The notes beneath the pieces were generated by a model that saw only the letters and a program-made list of their open reading frames with translations, was not told the origin of the DNA and did no database searches. Positions 42,467 through 52,584 of a stretch of 54,568 nucleotides of DNA are shown here, one piece after another; positions within the stretch are counted from its first letter, which is position 1, and the number at the start of each line of letters is the position of its first letter. The DNA lies in contig JAKSYS010000414.1 of the NCBI GenBank assembly GCA_022925895.1, positions 1 through 54,568 of the forward strand, given 5' to 3'. This DNA comes from Fragilaria crotonensis (lineage: Eukaryota; Bacillariophyta; Fragilariophyceae; Fragilariales; Fragilariaceae). The position numbers and the translations under genes were made by a program.

Positions 42467-45400
42467 ATGGAGGACCCTCACCCCACGAACCAGCACCTGC
42501 AGCTTCAAGAGATTGTTCGTGTTGGACATGAAAAGTTTCCAGCAAGACAGGAAGTGTACTGGGAAAATAAGGACACTCTCAAGAAAGCAGTGCAGGATGA
42601 GCTTGCTACCCGATTTGGCTTCACAATTGCTGAAAATGGCAATTCTTTCCTTTGTGGTCGAGGCATGAATCCTAAGCACAGCACCCCTGCATACAAGAAA
42701 ATGAAGTTGGCTGATGCTGTGGAACATTCCATTGAAGGCGGGAAGAAGACACGAAATGTTAACAGCATTAGGTGTGGATGCACTTTCCGCATTCAGTACA
42801 CCAAAGCCAGTGCCAAGATACCATTGGCACCGCCAGAGGCTGTCAGGATCACAAACGCTTCATTTCTGCACACCCACGGTTGCCAACCAAGTGTCGCTCA
42901 AGTACAGGTGATGAGAAAGAGGAATGGCCACTTCACAGTTCAAGTTTCCAAGCAGAAGATGTGGGACATCATTCAACTGCTTAACGCAGGACATGTGCCT
43001 TCTCGCCTTCTGCGATACATGCTGCAGCAAGTATTACCCCAGTCTGTGGTGTTCGATTCTCAGTTGCTTACAAATTTTAGGCTCAAAGCCAAGAGGCTAG
43101 GGCCCACATGTGCTATGGAATCCATAGATACCTCTCCTGCTGCGTTAGAGCTCAGCAATTCTAATTTCACAGATTCTGATGATACTCCCTTTCTTGACCT
43201 TGCCACCAAACATGCGCGTGAAATCCTTCAAGAGGCACTATCTTCTGATGAAAACAAGTGGAAGGTTCAAGTGTACATGGAGAAACTTGCATCGAAAGAT
43301 GTGGGCTTCTCATATAGCATTGCCAGAGCGGCAGATGGGTCACCCACAGGTGTTGTGTGGATGACACCTGCAATGCGAGCTGCCTTTGAGGCATATGGTG
43401 AGTGCCTTTTCTTGGATGCCATGAAACGTCAACAGAATTCTCTGCACTGGCCATACATAGCAATCGTTGTGCTTGATGGTGACAAGAAGATTTTTGTGGC
43501 TTGCGAGTCCATTTCATGTGCTGAACGAATTGAAACATACGCATGGATTTGCAACTTTGTATTCACCCATGCACCACGAAGACCACGTAAGGACGTGCTC
43601 ATGATTTTCTCAGATTGTTTTGTGACCAGTGCGTTGTTACAGTCCCTTGGTATCGAAGATACTTGCAACCTTGGCTGGGATGCTTACCATCTATTTCGAG
43701 AGGACTGGCCATCCTACTTTGGCAATGCTCTGTGGCCCGTTGTAAAGGACTCGATGTCAAAGATGCTCTTTGGTGAAACCGAGGTGCAGTACCATGATGG
43801 TTTTAACTCTGCCATTGCATTAATGCGTAATCAGGATTGCAAGTACAATGAGTATTTACAAAGATGGCATCGGAATCGAGACAAGTTTGCCAAGCATATT
43901 GTGTCACATCAGGCAGGATCTCTTCGGAGACACGGATCATCACATGCAGAGCAGAATCATTCAAGCTTCGTCCAAAGAATTGGGCCAGTTTGTTTGGATG
44001 ACCCTGCCACCGCCATTAGTACCATTCTCCGTCGACATGCTGACATCTCATCAGAGAGAAATCATTCAATATCGAAGTATCACCTCTCAGTAGCAAGCAT
44101 TGTCCAACAATCGAAAATGGATGCGCATGATATCAATGCCATCAACTTTTTATCCAGCTGGGGTTTTGAGCTATGGCAGGAGATGAGAAGCGAGGCACAT
44201 AACTACCAGGTTGAGCACATCAGTGATGATGTTATCCATGTATGTCGCATAGAAGTATGCAACCCCAAGCCAAGGATTTTTTCAACTAGTAATGGAACGC
44301 GATGTGATTGCCGACACAGGGTTGCCCTTCGCATACAATGCCCCCATGAAACAGCCTTGGCCAATGGAGAGTTTCTACCGCACTTGTGGAATGAGCTGCG
44401 ATGGCAACAGCGACCAAAGCTTATGCTATCCAATGACTCCCAACTCTGCAGGACAGAAGGCGACGACATTGAAGTACAAGAATATGCTTCCAATCAGGAA
44501 ACCCACCAAGATGATGTTTCACTAGATAGTGATTGCAATTCCATTGACACGCCATTACCACAAACTTTCCCGGATGACAGCATTCCAACAACTCAACAAG
44601 ATGCTTTCACGCTTATGGAAGGGACAACTCAGGACGATGACAGCAGTGGAGTTGGGGCCAGGGACGAGTCAATTGTATGCCAGTCCCAACTTCACGTCAC
44701 CAATGACGTTGTTGTCCTGGCGGCTCAGTCCAGCTCGACCATCACATATGCGATGCTCAAGAGAGTTGCCTGTGAGCTTGTTGAAGTTGCCATGAAGCAG
44801 AATGATGCATCCAAGAAGGTTTCTGTGTGTGGAATGATCCTGCGGGTAACAAATTTGCTCAAAGGGAATGACTCACTGGGTACAGCTACATTCAATGAAG
44901 CCATCGAGCAGTATCTTCATTCATTTTCTGCAGGCACACCCAACCTCTTTCCAGGAAGGAATGTTCCCGACCATCACAGAACACAAGCACCTGCATCGGT
45001 TCCTTGCAATGGACGTCCAACAACAAATCGACTCAGGTCACGAACAGAAACGTTCCGTCTTCCTAAAACTGGTGCATCAAAACGTAGGTCGTGTGGCTTC
45101 TGCCTTGAAGATGGTCATACAGTCAACCAGTGCACCTTGATGGCACATCGAGGAAAACTTGTACCTCACTGTGACAAGGACCAATTCTGCTATGGCATTT
45201 TAGAAACGTTCGCAGTGAAGCAGCTCAACCATCGTTTACACCCAAGCCCAAGTATCTTCTCACATCTTGTTGGTGCAGCACACATCTCCATCACAGACCT
45301 CTACGCCATGTCAAGAGGTGCAAATGCAGTTGTTGTCAATAAGAAAAAGAATCGAGAGATTGGAATTAAGCAAGTCATTGCCAAGGTAACACTTTGGGAG

Positions 45401-45553
45401 GGTGGAAACCCTCTTGACATCGATTCACAGCTGTCTGCAAATGACTTTTATGCCCTTACATCAGTGATGTCATGGATAGCCAAGTCACCAAGTAAGAAGC
45501 GAGTCTTTCATAATTTGACCAACCTCAGCGAAGTTGATGACTTTGAATATTAA
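42467..45553 (+). CDS. MULE transposase (DDE, SWIM finger, zinc knuckle)
   Basis: This excises and integrates the element. The in-frame ATG at 42467 (GACCATGG context) is preferred over the upstream TTG. An N-terminal DNA-binding, FAR1/WRKY-GCM1-like region has CGCTFRIQ and a Cys/His pattern ending FLHTHGC (about 100-145). The MULE domain shows the catalytic residues: Asp in GECLFLDAMKR (about 317), Asp in VLMIFSDCF (about 382) and Glu in SSHAEQNHSSF (about 495). A SWIM zinc finger follows, CDCRHRVALRIQCPHE (about 612). A CCHC zinc knuckle, CGFCLEDGHTVNQC, lies at about 875. The frame is fully open for 1,029 codons with no breaks, in contrast to many neighbours, so the element could be active. 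Confidence 0.92.
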   Translation: MEDPHPTNQHLQLQEIVRVGHEKFPARQEVYWENKDTLKKAVQDELATRFGFTIAENGNSFLCGRGMNPKHSTPAYKKMKLADAVEHSIEGGKKTRNVNSIRCGCTFRIQYTKASAKIPLAPPEAVRITNASFLHTHGCQPSVAQVQVMRKRNGHFTVQVSKQKMWDIIQLLNAGHVPSRLLRYMLQQVLPQSVVFDSQLLTNFRLKAKRLGPTCAMESIDTSPAALELSNSNFTDSDDTPFLDLATKHAREILQEALSSDENKWKVQVYMEKLASKDVGFSYSIARAADGSPTGVVWMTPAMRAAFEAYGECLFLDAMKRQQNSLHWPYIAIVVLDGDKKIFVACESISCAERIETYAWICNFVFTHAPRRPRKDVLMIFSDCFVTSALLQSLGIEDTCNLGWDAYHLFREDWPSYFGNALWPVVKDSMSKMLFGETEVQYHDGFNSAIALMRNQDCKYNEYLQRWHRNRDKFAKHIVSHQAGSLRRHGSSHAEQNHSSFVQRIGPVCLDDPATAISTILRRHADISSERNHSISKYHLSVASIVQQSKMDAHDINAINFLSSWGFELWQEMRSEAHNYQVEHISDDVIHVCRIEVCNPKPRIFSTSNGTRCDCRHRVALRIQCPHETALANGEFLPHLWNELRWQQRPKLMLSNDSQLCRTEGDDIEVQEYASNQETHQDDVSLDSDCNSIDTPLPQTFPDDSIPTTQQDAFTLMEGTTQDDDSSGVGARDESIVCQSQLHVTNDVVVLAAQSSSTITYAMLKRVACELVEVAMKQNDASKKVSVCGMILRVTNLLKGNDSLGTATFNEAIEQYLHSFSAGTPNLFPGRNVPDHHRTQAPASVPCNGRPTTNRLRSRTETFRLPKTGASKRRSCGFCLEDGHTVNQCTLMAHRGKLVPHCDKDQFCYGILETFAVKQLNHRLHPSPSIFSHLVGAAHISITDLYAMSRGANAVVVNKKKNREIGIKQVIAKVTLWEGGNPLDIDSQLSANDFYALTSVMSWIAKSPSKKRVFHNLTNLSEVDDFEY

Positions 45554-45613
45554 TATGTAACCGATTAACAGTGATGTCATAGTCATTGCTTTACTATGAC
45601 ATTTCTGTATTCC

Positions 45614-46448
45614 TCAGACTCTCTTGCAATTGGCTTGAGCACAGATGTCACCTTTGTCTTGAAAGCAAGTCATTGATGACATCCCCAGGGATACATCATC
45701 GATGTTATCGATAACATCCTCCAGGGATATATTGTTGTCGTTGGATAGTTCCACAACCATTCCCATGTCCTTGTCCTCCATACCATCATCGTCTTTGTTT
45801 TCTCCATCAAAGCTGCCATCGTCAACCCACGATTCATTGTCTTCTTCTTCTCGAAGAGGCCCTTCACCAACCCCAACGACATCCTGCTGGTGTTCTTGTC
45901 CAACAACATCTGCAGCAGGTACCTCATTGACTTTTTGTTGTTGTTGTTGTTGTTGTTGTTGTTGCTGTTGCTGTTGCTGTTGCGCAAGCTCATGTGCTCT
46001 TTGTCGTGCGATGCGTGCACCATACCTCACAATAGAATTTTGGCAGCAAAAATGTCCCATATACATGTTCTGATTCATGAGGACGGTTCATTAAGGACGT
46101 ACAGTGCCGTATCAACCTGCCATCCCAACTTATCAGGACACCATGTGTTAGTTGAATAGCCAAACCATTGTAAGTCTTGTGGCCGTCACCATTACGCCGT
46201 CCGTACACATTTGGCAAGACAAAGTACCAGTCCTTTGTAGTTCCTGGTGAATCCTCCGTCCATATACTAAAACCTTGAGAAGCATCGTTTACGTCATAGT
46301 GAGAGGAGTTGGAAAGATCAACACTAACATCCATTGTATGTGTAACACGACAAAAATGGCCATCACCATTCATACCACCCTCAGGAGGTGGGATACCACC
46401 ATCCTCTTCCATATCCTGCATGTTGGGTAGACAACCTAATCCAAACAC
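45614..46448 (-). CDS. MULE accessory protein with polyglutamine tract
   Basis: This is a second element-borne gene, convergent with the transposase (60 bp between the stops). The minus-strand frame 46448-45990 holds a conserved-looking domain (FSIWTEDSPGTTKDWYFVLP, NGLAIQLTHGVLISWDGRLI, RHCTSLMN). The frame 46078-45614 continues with MYMGHFCCQNSIVRYGARIA, a run of 16 Gln (codons CAA/CAG, 45932-45979), and an acidic tail with many Asp and Glu. A single shift near 46070-46110 would fuse them, so one protein of roughly 270 residues is likely. The fold is unknown to me. A DNA- or transposase-binding accessory role is only a guess from its presence in the element. Confidence 0.6.
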
Positions 46449-47580
46449 AAAGTGACCACTAATGGTGAGCCGATATGTGTTGGCAGAAAAGGTAACCGAG
46501 TTATTGTCACCACAAAGCGACCACTAATGGTGAGCCGAGATGGGGGACAGACAAGGTTTCTAGCCCAACCTTGAAACCAAAGGGAGATCCAAATATTCAC
46601 CACAACACCACTGGATGGTGAGTGTTGTATTGTCGGTTCAGGACTGTGAAAATTGAAAAACCCAATCACAGCTACTACAGTTTCACTTGTGATGGTCGCC
46701 TCCTGGGAGAAAAATTATTCCAATCGTCGCTTGCACGTCGCACTTCAATCAGCATGCAAGCTCCTAATGGGAGTCTGACAGCACGAGATGATGCTTCTTG
46801 TTTCTGGCAGCAGTCGACAGTTTGCTTCGCTCAACAAAGTAAGGCGTGGTATCCTGAGAAATTTCAATCGTCACTTGCACTTCAATGAAAGCCCCAAACA
46901 ATGGGAGTATGACAGTAGGAGTACTAGATGAGGAAGCTTGCTTTTGACGGGGAAAGTTGCCATCCACACAAGCTCCTAATGGGAGACTGACAGTGAAAAT
47001 GAATGAAACTTGCGAAGTGTGTTCCTCGCAGCATAAAGCAAGGCAAAATCACTTCCTGCTGGAGTGAAAAAAGAAAGAACGAACAGTGCTGTGCGTGCGC
47101 GCACTATAGGGATTAATGGGGATCAAGTTTGTATTCCCACAAGACACACATGTGGGACTACAAATTATATGCATACGCGCGTGTGAGATGCAAAACCTGT
47201 TGTATAGTTCCAGGTACCATGTACCAGGTACCTGTGCCTTGTACAAGGTACCAGGTACAACGTACTCTGCTGGTACTACCGGGCATTCCTTTTATGACAG
47301 AAGATATAAGATTCAGCATGAAGGCACAAGAACCGATTATGTGTTACCTTAATCTGTTAATGCATATTGCATGTACGCATACTTCGCAGCTGGCAGTACC
47401 TAGTCCCACTACAATACCGTGTACACATACTCGAACAACGTACAAGTAGGCGTACAAGAGTAAAAACAGGTCGTGTGAATAAGAACACACATGTATTTTT
47501 TCGAGCATGATGATTGGTGGATGATGTTGTTTGCGAGGCAATAGGACAAATGAGCATAAAAATGTACGAGATGTAATAAT
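46449..47580. other. MULE right subterminal non-coding region
   Basis: No gene was seen. Short repeats occur: GACCACTAATGGTGAGCCGA at about 46455 and 46519, and CTCCTAATGGGAG followed by CTGACAG at about 46762 and 46972, with a degenerate third copy near 46890. A GTAC cluster lies at 47214-47276 (eight copies in 63 bp). These may be transposase-binding or promoter sites. Confidence 0.5.
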
Positions 47581-47635
47581 TTTATCTTCCATATAGATTT
47601 TAAATAGATCGAAATATCTAGACGTTAAGCTTTCT
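47581..47635 (-). repeat. Right terminal inverted repeat of the MULE
   Basis: Inverted copy of the left 55-bp terminus, one mismatch at the second outer base. Confidence 0.92.
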
Positions 47636-47646
47636 CATCATGACGG
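47636..47646. repeat. Target-site duplication, right copy
   Basis: CATCATGACGG, a perfect copy of 42103-42113. Confidence 0.9.
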
Positions 47647-47716
47647 CAAGAATCTTACTCTCTGGTATCTAGCGTACTTCATACAACCCCGGCTGCTCGC
47701 TTCCACTGTCAACACC

Positions 47717-48778
47717 ATGATTGTTCGTTCGGCTCGGCAGCATTCCATCCATTTGTTAACTGCTTGTCAGGGTTCTGGTAAGAAGAAGTTGCACGATGTA
47801 TGTAGACTGTAGACACTCACATTCCACATTTCTAACGGTGGTAATCCTTGTTAAAAAGTGATCCCTGCCATTTCGTCCAAGGTTTTCGTTGCGGCATTAA
47901 TTGGACTCCTGGCGAAGCTTCTGGAGGAGGGTTTATTGGGAAACGAGCCCAACCCGCCCTACCTAGAGATCTCTTTCGTCCCTTTCACTGCGTTGGGAGT
48001 GGCAATTTCTCTCTTTCTCGGTTTTCATAACAATGCTAGCTACGATCGATGGTGGGAGGCCCGTACGTTGTGGGGTGCCCAAATTATTTCCGTCCGCAAC
48101 ATCATTCGCTTCGTCTTGGGATCACTCGTGCAAGACGAAGAGGCACCACCCACGGACGACAACCACAACAAACTCTGGCGTCACGATGTCATCCGCCTGT
48201 GCATGGCACAAACTCACGCCTTTCGAGCCCAAATGCGACCCTACTGTGTCATGGACGGAGAGAATCAAGCCAATCAAGATCGGGATCGGTTTCTGACAGA
48301 ACAAGAATTAGCTATCGTATCAGTATCGCCGAATCCAGCCAATGCGATTTTACACGAGCAGCAAAAAAAGTGGGAAGGGCTCATCGGCAGGGGCTCATTG
48401 ATACGTTTTCCATGATACAGTTGAGCAAACTCATTGATCGCCTGTGCGATATTCAGACAGCGTGCGAACGAATACAACACCGCCCTGCCATTAGCCTACT
48501 CTCTTCTGGTACATCGGACGGCAGCCATCTTTGTTGGACTCGCTCCGTTTGCAATGGTAGGTAGTATGGGGTGGTGGACGCCACTGTTCACCGCTGTTCT
48601 GGCATATACATTCTTCGGCCTTGACGAGCTGGCTCGTCAGATCCAAGAGCCATTTGGAGACGAACCGCAGTGCTTGGCACTGTCGGCCATGTGCCGTACC
48701 GTCGAGATCGATGTGAGCGAGGCGCTTGGTCTGGAAATACCTCCCAAGTTGTCGCCTTCCCTGTCAGTGCTCATGTAG
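47717..48778 (+). CDS. Bestrophin-like anion channel (bestrophin/UPF0187 family)
   Basis: This is an integral membrane anion channel; algal members act in chloroplast or thylakoid membranes. Exon 1 (47717-47777) encodes MIVRSARQHSIHLLTACQGS. The 81-bp intron 47778-47858 (GTAAGA...AAAAAG, with TCTAAC before the acceptor) joins to VIPAISSKVFVAALIGLL in exon 2. The family signature FLGFHNNASYDRWWEAR lies near 48016-48063. Later blocks are CDIQTACERIQ, LPLAYSLLVHRT, a hydrophobic pair (IFVGLAPFAMVG, WWTPLFTAVLAYTFFGLDEL) and the bestrophin-like end QIQEPFGDEPQCL. The frame changes near 48383-48395 (GGGG run) and near 48473-48482, so exon 2 is now in three pieces. The MULE sits just upstream, so expression may be altered. 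A targeting peptide could not be judged. Confidence 0.8.
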
Positions 48779-49542
48779 TTCCCTAGTTACACCGTGCTGG
48801 ATGGGTTCACCATTCTATATCGCATTGGCATGTTTGTCGATTACTGAACCAAGAGGGCGCGGTACTGAAGATCGAAGCAATTCAAGTGTATGCCCCTAAT
48901 GGAAGCGTGCTCCTGACTTCTTGAATCATCCTCGCGATACAATGAAACCTTCCAACGACTCCCCAAGTCGATTATTCTGCTTAACCCCTTCGATGATTCA
49001 TGAGCCATTGCAGGTGACCCACTATGCTTGGCTCCTAAACTAACTGACCCACTTTAGATCCTGCCAGATCGGTGTGAGCGTATGGCCTTACTCGATACGG
49101 CCCTGGTTCTTGACAATTGACGTTGACCGATATGGATCGAATTGTTCCAGACAACTTGACGTTTGCCACTGTGCTTTTGGTAGTCTGATTGCATGGCGTT
49201 GTGTTTGGCAACCAAGCACTTTTAATTAAAAGGTATGGCAGCCTTGATGCGGCTGCAACAATTATTTCAAGCAATGGATAAAGCAATAGTATTGTTATTC
49301 CCTTGCATGTATAAGCCAGTTTGAATTTTGGAGGGCATGGACACACTTTGGTTCTGTCGACGAATGAGTTGATTAGCAGCAACTTCGTGAGTTCATGAGT
49401 GGTATCAGAAACATCCGTTCTTGCGTCGACATCATGACGGCACCCTTGTTCAGATATTGAATCGAGCTCCGCAGATAATGTTACTGAGTACCGAGTACTT
49501 TTATCTTCAGCTATGTCCAATGTGTATAGAATGAATTGTAAT
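48779..49542. other. Convergent 3' region, nothing recognised
   Basis: This lies between the bestrophin gene (+) and the ankyrin-type gene (-). A minus-strand frame of 176 codons is open across 49035-49565 but shows no protein-like pattern and is considered chance. Confidence 0.4.
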
Positions 49543-51462
49543 TTATGATTTATAAGGTACTGCACAGGATGTGTAAGTGCAGGATCGGCAAGCGATCTGT
49601 ATGTAGAGACATTGTATTAATTGTGAATCGACGAGACCAATAAATGGGGCGCCCGTCGAAGGAGATAAAAGCAAGAATCCAGATCGGAAATTGCGGCTTG
49701 CTGGAAAGGATATAGACCTAATGGGATCCCTTCGTTCTATAGACTCGGGATGGTGTGCAAGGAGTTTACCGACAACATCCAAACGGCAAGGTGACGATGC
49801 GAGGCCCAAGGCATAATGAAGAGGCAGACGACAGGATTTGTCATAGATTTTAGTGCCCTCGGGGAAAGAATCAAGCAGCATATCCACCCAGAAATTATTC
49901 TTGATCGATTTCGAGTCAATCTTGGTGGACGAATCACTCCTTCATGATTCATCAGAGCGTAGTGCAATGGAAGACGACCTTCATCGCCTGTTTGCGTTTT
50001 CTCCTTATGCATCCAGTGAAAAAGTATCAGAAGTGGTAAGGGCAGAGTCGGGCCGCCGCTGTCGCCGGCAAGAGACGACGCAGCATGCAGAATGTATTCC
50101 CTCCGGTGATCGCGGTGGCATTGTGAGCCATCTGGACAACGAGGATGATTCGGTCTAGAAGGGCCCCGAAAAAGAATGTATCTCTGCTTCCAGTCATGAC
50201 TTGATTCACAGCCTTGTGAAGGAGATTACGATACATGCCTTCTTGACTGGGTGATTGGCAACGCAGCCCGCGTTCTTCCAAGGGGTAAAATGTTCGCCGT
50301 TCGTACAATCCGCCTCCACCTTCAATGTGCCTCATCCACTCCAAATCGACAGCCGTATATCCGGAATAATTTGTGGACCATAAGAGAGGGTGAGGGCCTT
50401 CTTCTGGCATTGGGACAACTTCTAGCGACTTTGTGAGTATCAACGTTAGTATAGGCATGGGCGATCCACAGGCGCAAGCGACGTGAAGAGGGGAGATCTC
50501 CAAACACATTGCGACGAGATAGCATGCCGCGGCTCTCTTTGGCTTCCAGCAGGAGCTGAATGAGCGGAAGTTGATCTCCAAAATTTCGCAGGGCAACATG
50601 CAGTACGCTGCACCCTGATGATTTGGAAACGTCGTTAATCCGAGTAGGATTCTTAAGAAGAAGATGCTTGGTACATTCGATAATAGCAGTGACAGTGGTC
50701 GTTTCTTTCCAAGTTCCATATCCAGGACTTCTTGACAATGATAGCAGGCGAATGATCGGGGATGCTGTACGCGACTGGTTCTCAACGACATCAACGTAGC
50801 AACGAAAGAGTTTTACATTCAATTCGCAGGGGTCTAGATGTAGTCTCATTACCAGATGATCAATCGGAGTCAGTCCGCTTGTGTCATACATGGAAACAGC
50901 GAAGAAGTCTTCGTCAACTTCTAGAAGAGCACGCAAGTGTTCGACTTGGCAGTTGGGAGAATGAATTAAATCTCGCAGAGGGTTGCACCCTTTAACTTTG
51001 GTGAGACGTGACGAGCTGTTGTGGAGAGGCCTTCAGAAGCGCGCGCATCAGATTCAATTTGACATCACTTGACGCTGCAGAGGCGCACACAATCCCTAAT
51101 GCGGTTTGTTCGTAGAGATTAGATTTTCCTGCTGTGTCCTCCTTAATTGATGCAAGGCTCCGATCCCGTTTCCAGGGATGACCTGAAGTGTCGTCCCCTG
51201 ATTTCTTCACGGCGATGGGGACAGCCTCATGGGCATGCGTTTCACATCGCAACAAGACTTGGTCCCACTTATCCTGTCGACAGAGCGAAAGAAGTAGCGG
51301 TTCTGGCGGTGGGACGGGAGCGTCAAAGCTTCTCCGCTTCACCGGCTGCCTGCTTTGGGTGATATGTCGAACCCTGTGGCCGTTCTCGTTCACCACAATC
51401 GGATGAGGAATGAATGGGATGAAAGTTGGGCGACGTAGATCATTCATATCGGACCATTCCAT
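49543..51462 (-). CDS. Ankyrin-repeat-type protein, frame broken several times
   Basis: It starts at the ATG at 51462 (MEWSDMNDLRRPTFIPFIPH). Repeats of ankyrin character can be read: LYEQTALGIVCASAA with LMRALLKASP, SGLTPIDHLVMRLH, GCSVLHVALRNFGDQLPLIQ, LHVACACGSPMPILTLIL, RNLLHKAVNQV, GRLPLHYALMNH and CRLPLHYALGLASSPCRLDV. This style of loosely spaced, intracellular ankyrin protein is abundant in diatoms; the partner is unknown. The coding sequence is spread over frames that change near 51000, 50490, 50020 and 49880. Each break lies between conserved repeat pieces, so one protein of about 620 residues is likely rather than several genes. Introns are possible at some of these points. Confidence 0.65.
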
Positions 51463-52584
51463 AAAGCGAATGTGAATTGATGTGTCGCGGCCTTACGGGA
51501 AGATCGAAAAAAGAAAGCAGCAAGGGGCTTGGAATGTGTTTGTGGATCTTCTCGAATATAGTGGAATCAAAATGCAGAACATTTTTATGTCCATACATAG
51601 CAACATATCGAGCATCAATCACAAAAACTCATGCGCTCATGAGAGATCGCATGCGTTGAAAATTTTAGTAGGTTCGCCAAAGGAAGATTCTTGGGGTGAT
51701 TTCAGCGATACCAAAACGAAACCCCTAACTCTAACCATTCGTTGGTGCTGGGAAGCATGTGACGTGTGAGGTTTGACGGTTTGACACAGTGACACAGTAG
51801 AGCATACACATACTACATACTATGCATTATGCATTATGCATTATGCATTATGCATTATGCATTATGCATTGATTATGCATTATGCATCATACATGTACTC
51901 TATTGGCTAGGTGTACTCGAGCGACCATTTCCTAGAGCTCAAGTCTTACGAAATGGCCTTGTCTCTTCTACTAGAGAAGACAATAGCTAGCTAGAATATA
52001 CAGGCAGTAGATCATGAGACCTCATCTCGTACTCCGAACCAGCGTTCAAAATACCAGGTAGACACCTATAAATCAACAACACTTCAAGAGTACCTTGTAC
52101 CCCGAGAGGATGTTGCCTTCTTGATTACGGATATTTCGAAACGTGCATAAGCAATGTTAGCAAAGAGCAAACGTGGTCTCGGGCCGATTTTTACACCGGA
52201 GGCGGTCATAGTATACCGGTGCAACTTCTAATGCAGATATCTCAGAATTGATCCAGAGTGGTCATGGGGGAAACGACCTGCGCCCCGTCAATGAATCTGC
52301 CAATAACAACGATGATGGCAACTTAAAACTGGGTTGAATATGAAAAATGGAAGCTCATGTTCCGTTGCAGCTAATGTTGGCAGAAGTGAACGCAAAGCAA
52401 GAGGATATGGTAGTGAGAGTACGACCTCCAAGAAATCAAGAGACAACAAACCCAAGAAATGCGAGGATACGGCGACCGAGTTGTGGACCACTCGCAAGGC
52501 AAGGAAGAGACCCTGCTCTTGACCAAAGCAAAGCGCTGCCTTTGTAGGGGTCCAGCTGATCGCACGTCAACAAAGGATTCGCGG
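51463..52584. other. Intergenic with heptamer tandem repeat
   Basis: No gene was recognised; frames at 52334-52656 are on the opposite strand of, and partly overlap, the 3' part of the next gene and look like chance. The stretch includes the TATGCAT repeat and the 5' flank of the ankyrin-type gene. Confidence 0.4.
51821..51887. repeat. TATGCAT tandem repeat
   Basis: Seven perfect head-to-tail TATGCAT units (51821-51869), a TGAT interruption, then two more units. ATGCAT itself is palindromic, so the array can pair with itself. Probably a length-variable microsatellite. Confidence 0.95.

Larger units (their letters stand above)
42114..47635 (+). mobile_element. Complete Mutator-like element (MULE)
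   Basis: This 5,522-bp element has 55-bp terminal inverted repeats (42114-42168 and 47581-47635) differing at only the second base. It is flanked by a perfect 11-bp target duplication; Mutator superfamily elements typically duplicate 9-11 bp. It carries a 1,029-residue transposase on the plus strand and a second, convergent gene on the minus strand. The right 1.1 kb is non-coding with short subterminal repeats. The near-identical TIRs and perfect duplication indicate a recent insertion. It landed 71 bp upstream of the bestrophin start codon. Confidence 0.92.

Noticed and set aside
45932-45979. Poly-Leu protein on the plus strand over the CAA/CAG run
   Set aside because: The plus-strand frame is the complement of the polyglutamine tract; surrounding protein pattern supports the minus strand.
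49035-49565. 176-codon open frame on the minus strand
   Set aside because: No domain, irregular composition, lies 3' of two converging genes; judged a chance frame.
51821-51887. CRISPR-like array
   Set aside because: Seven-base head-to-tail units without spacers; an ordinary microsatellite.
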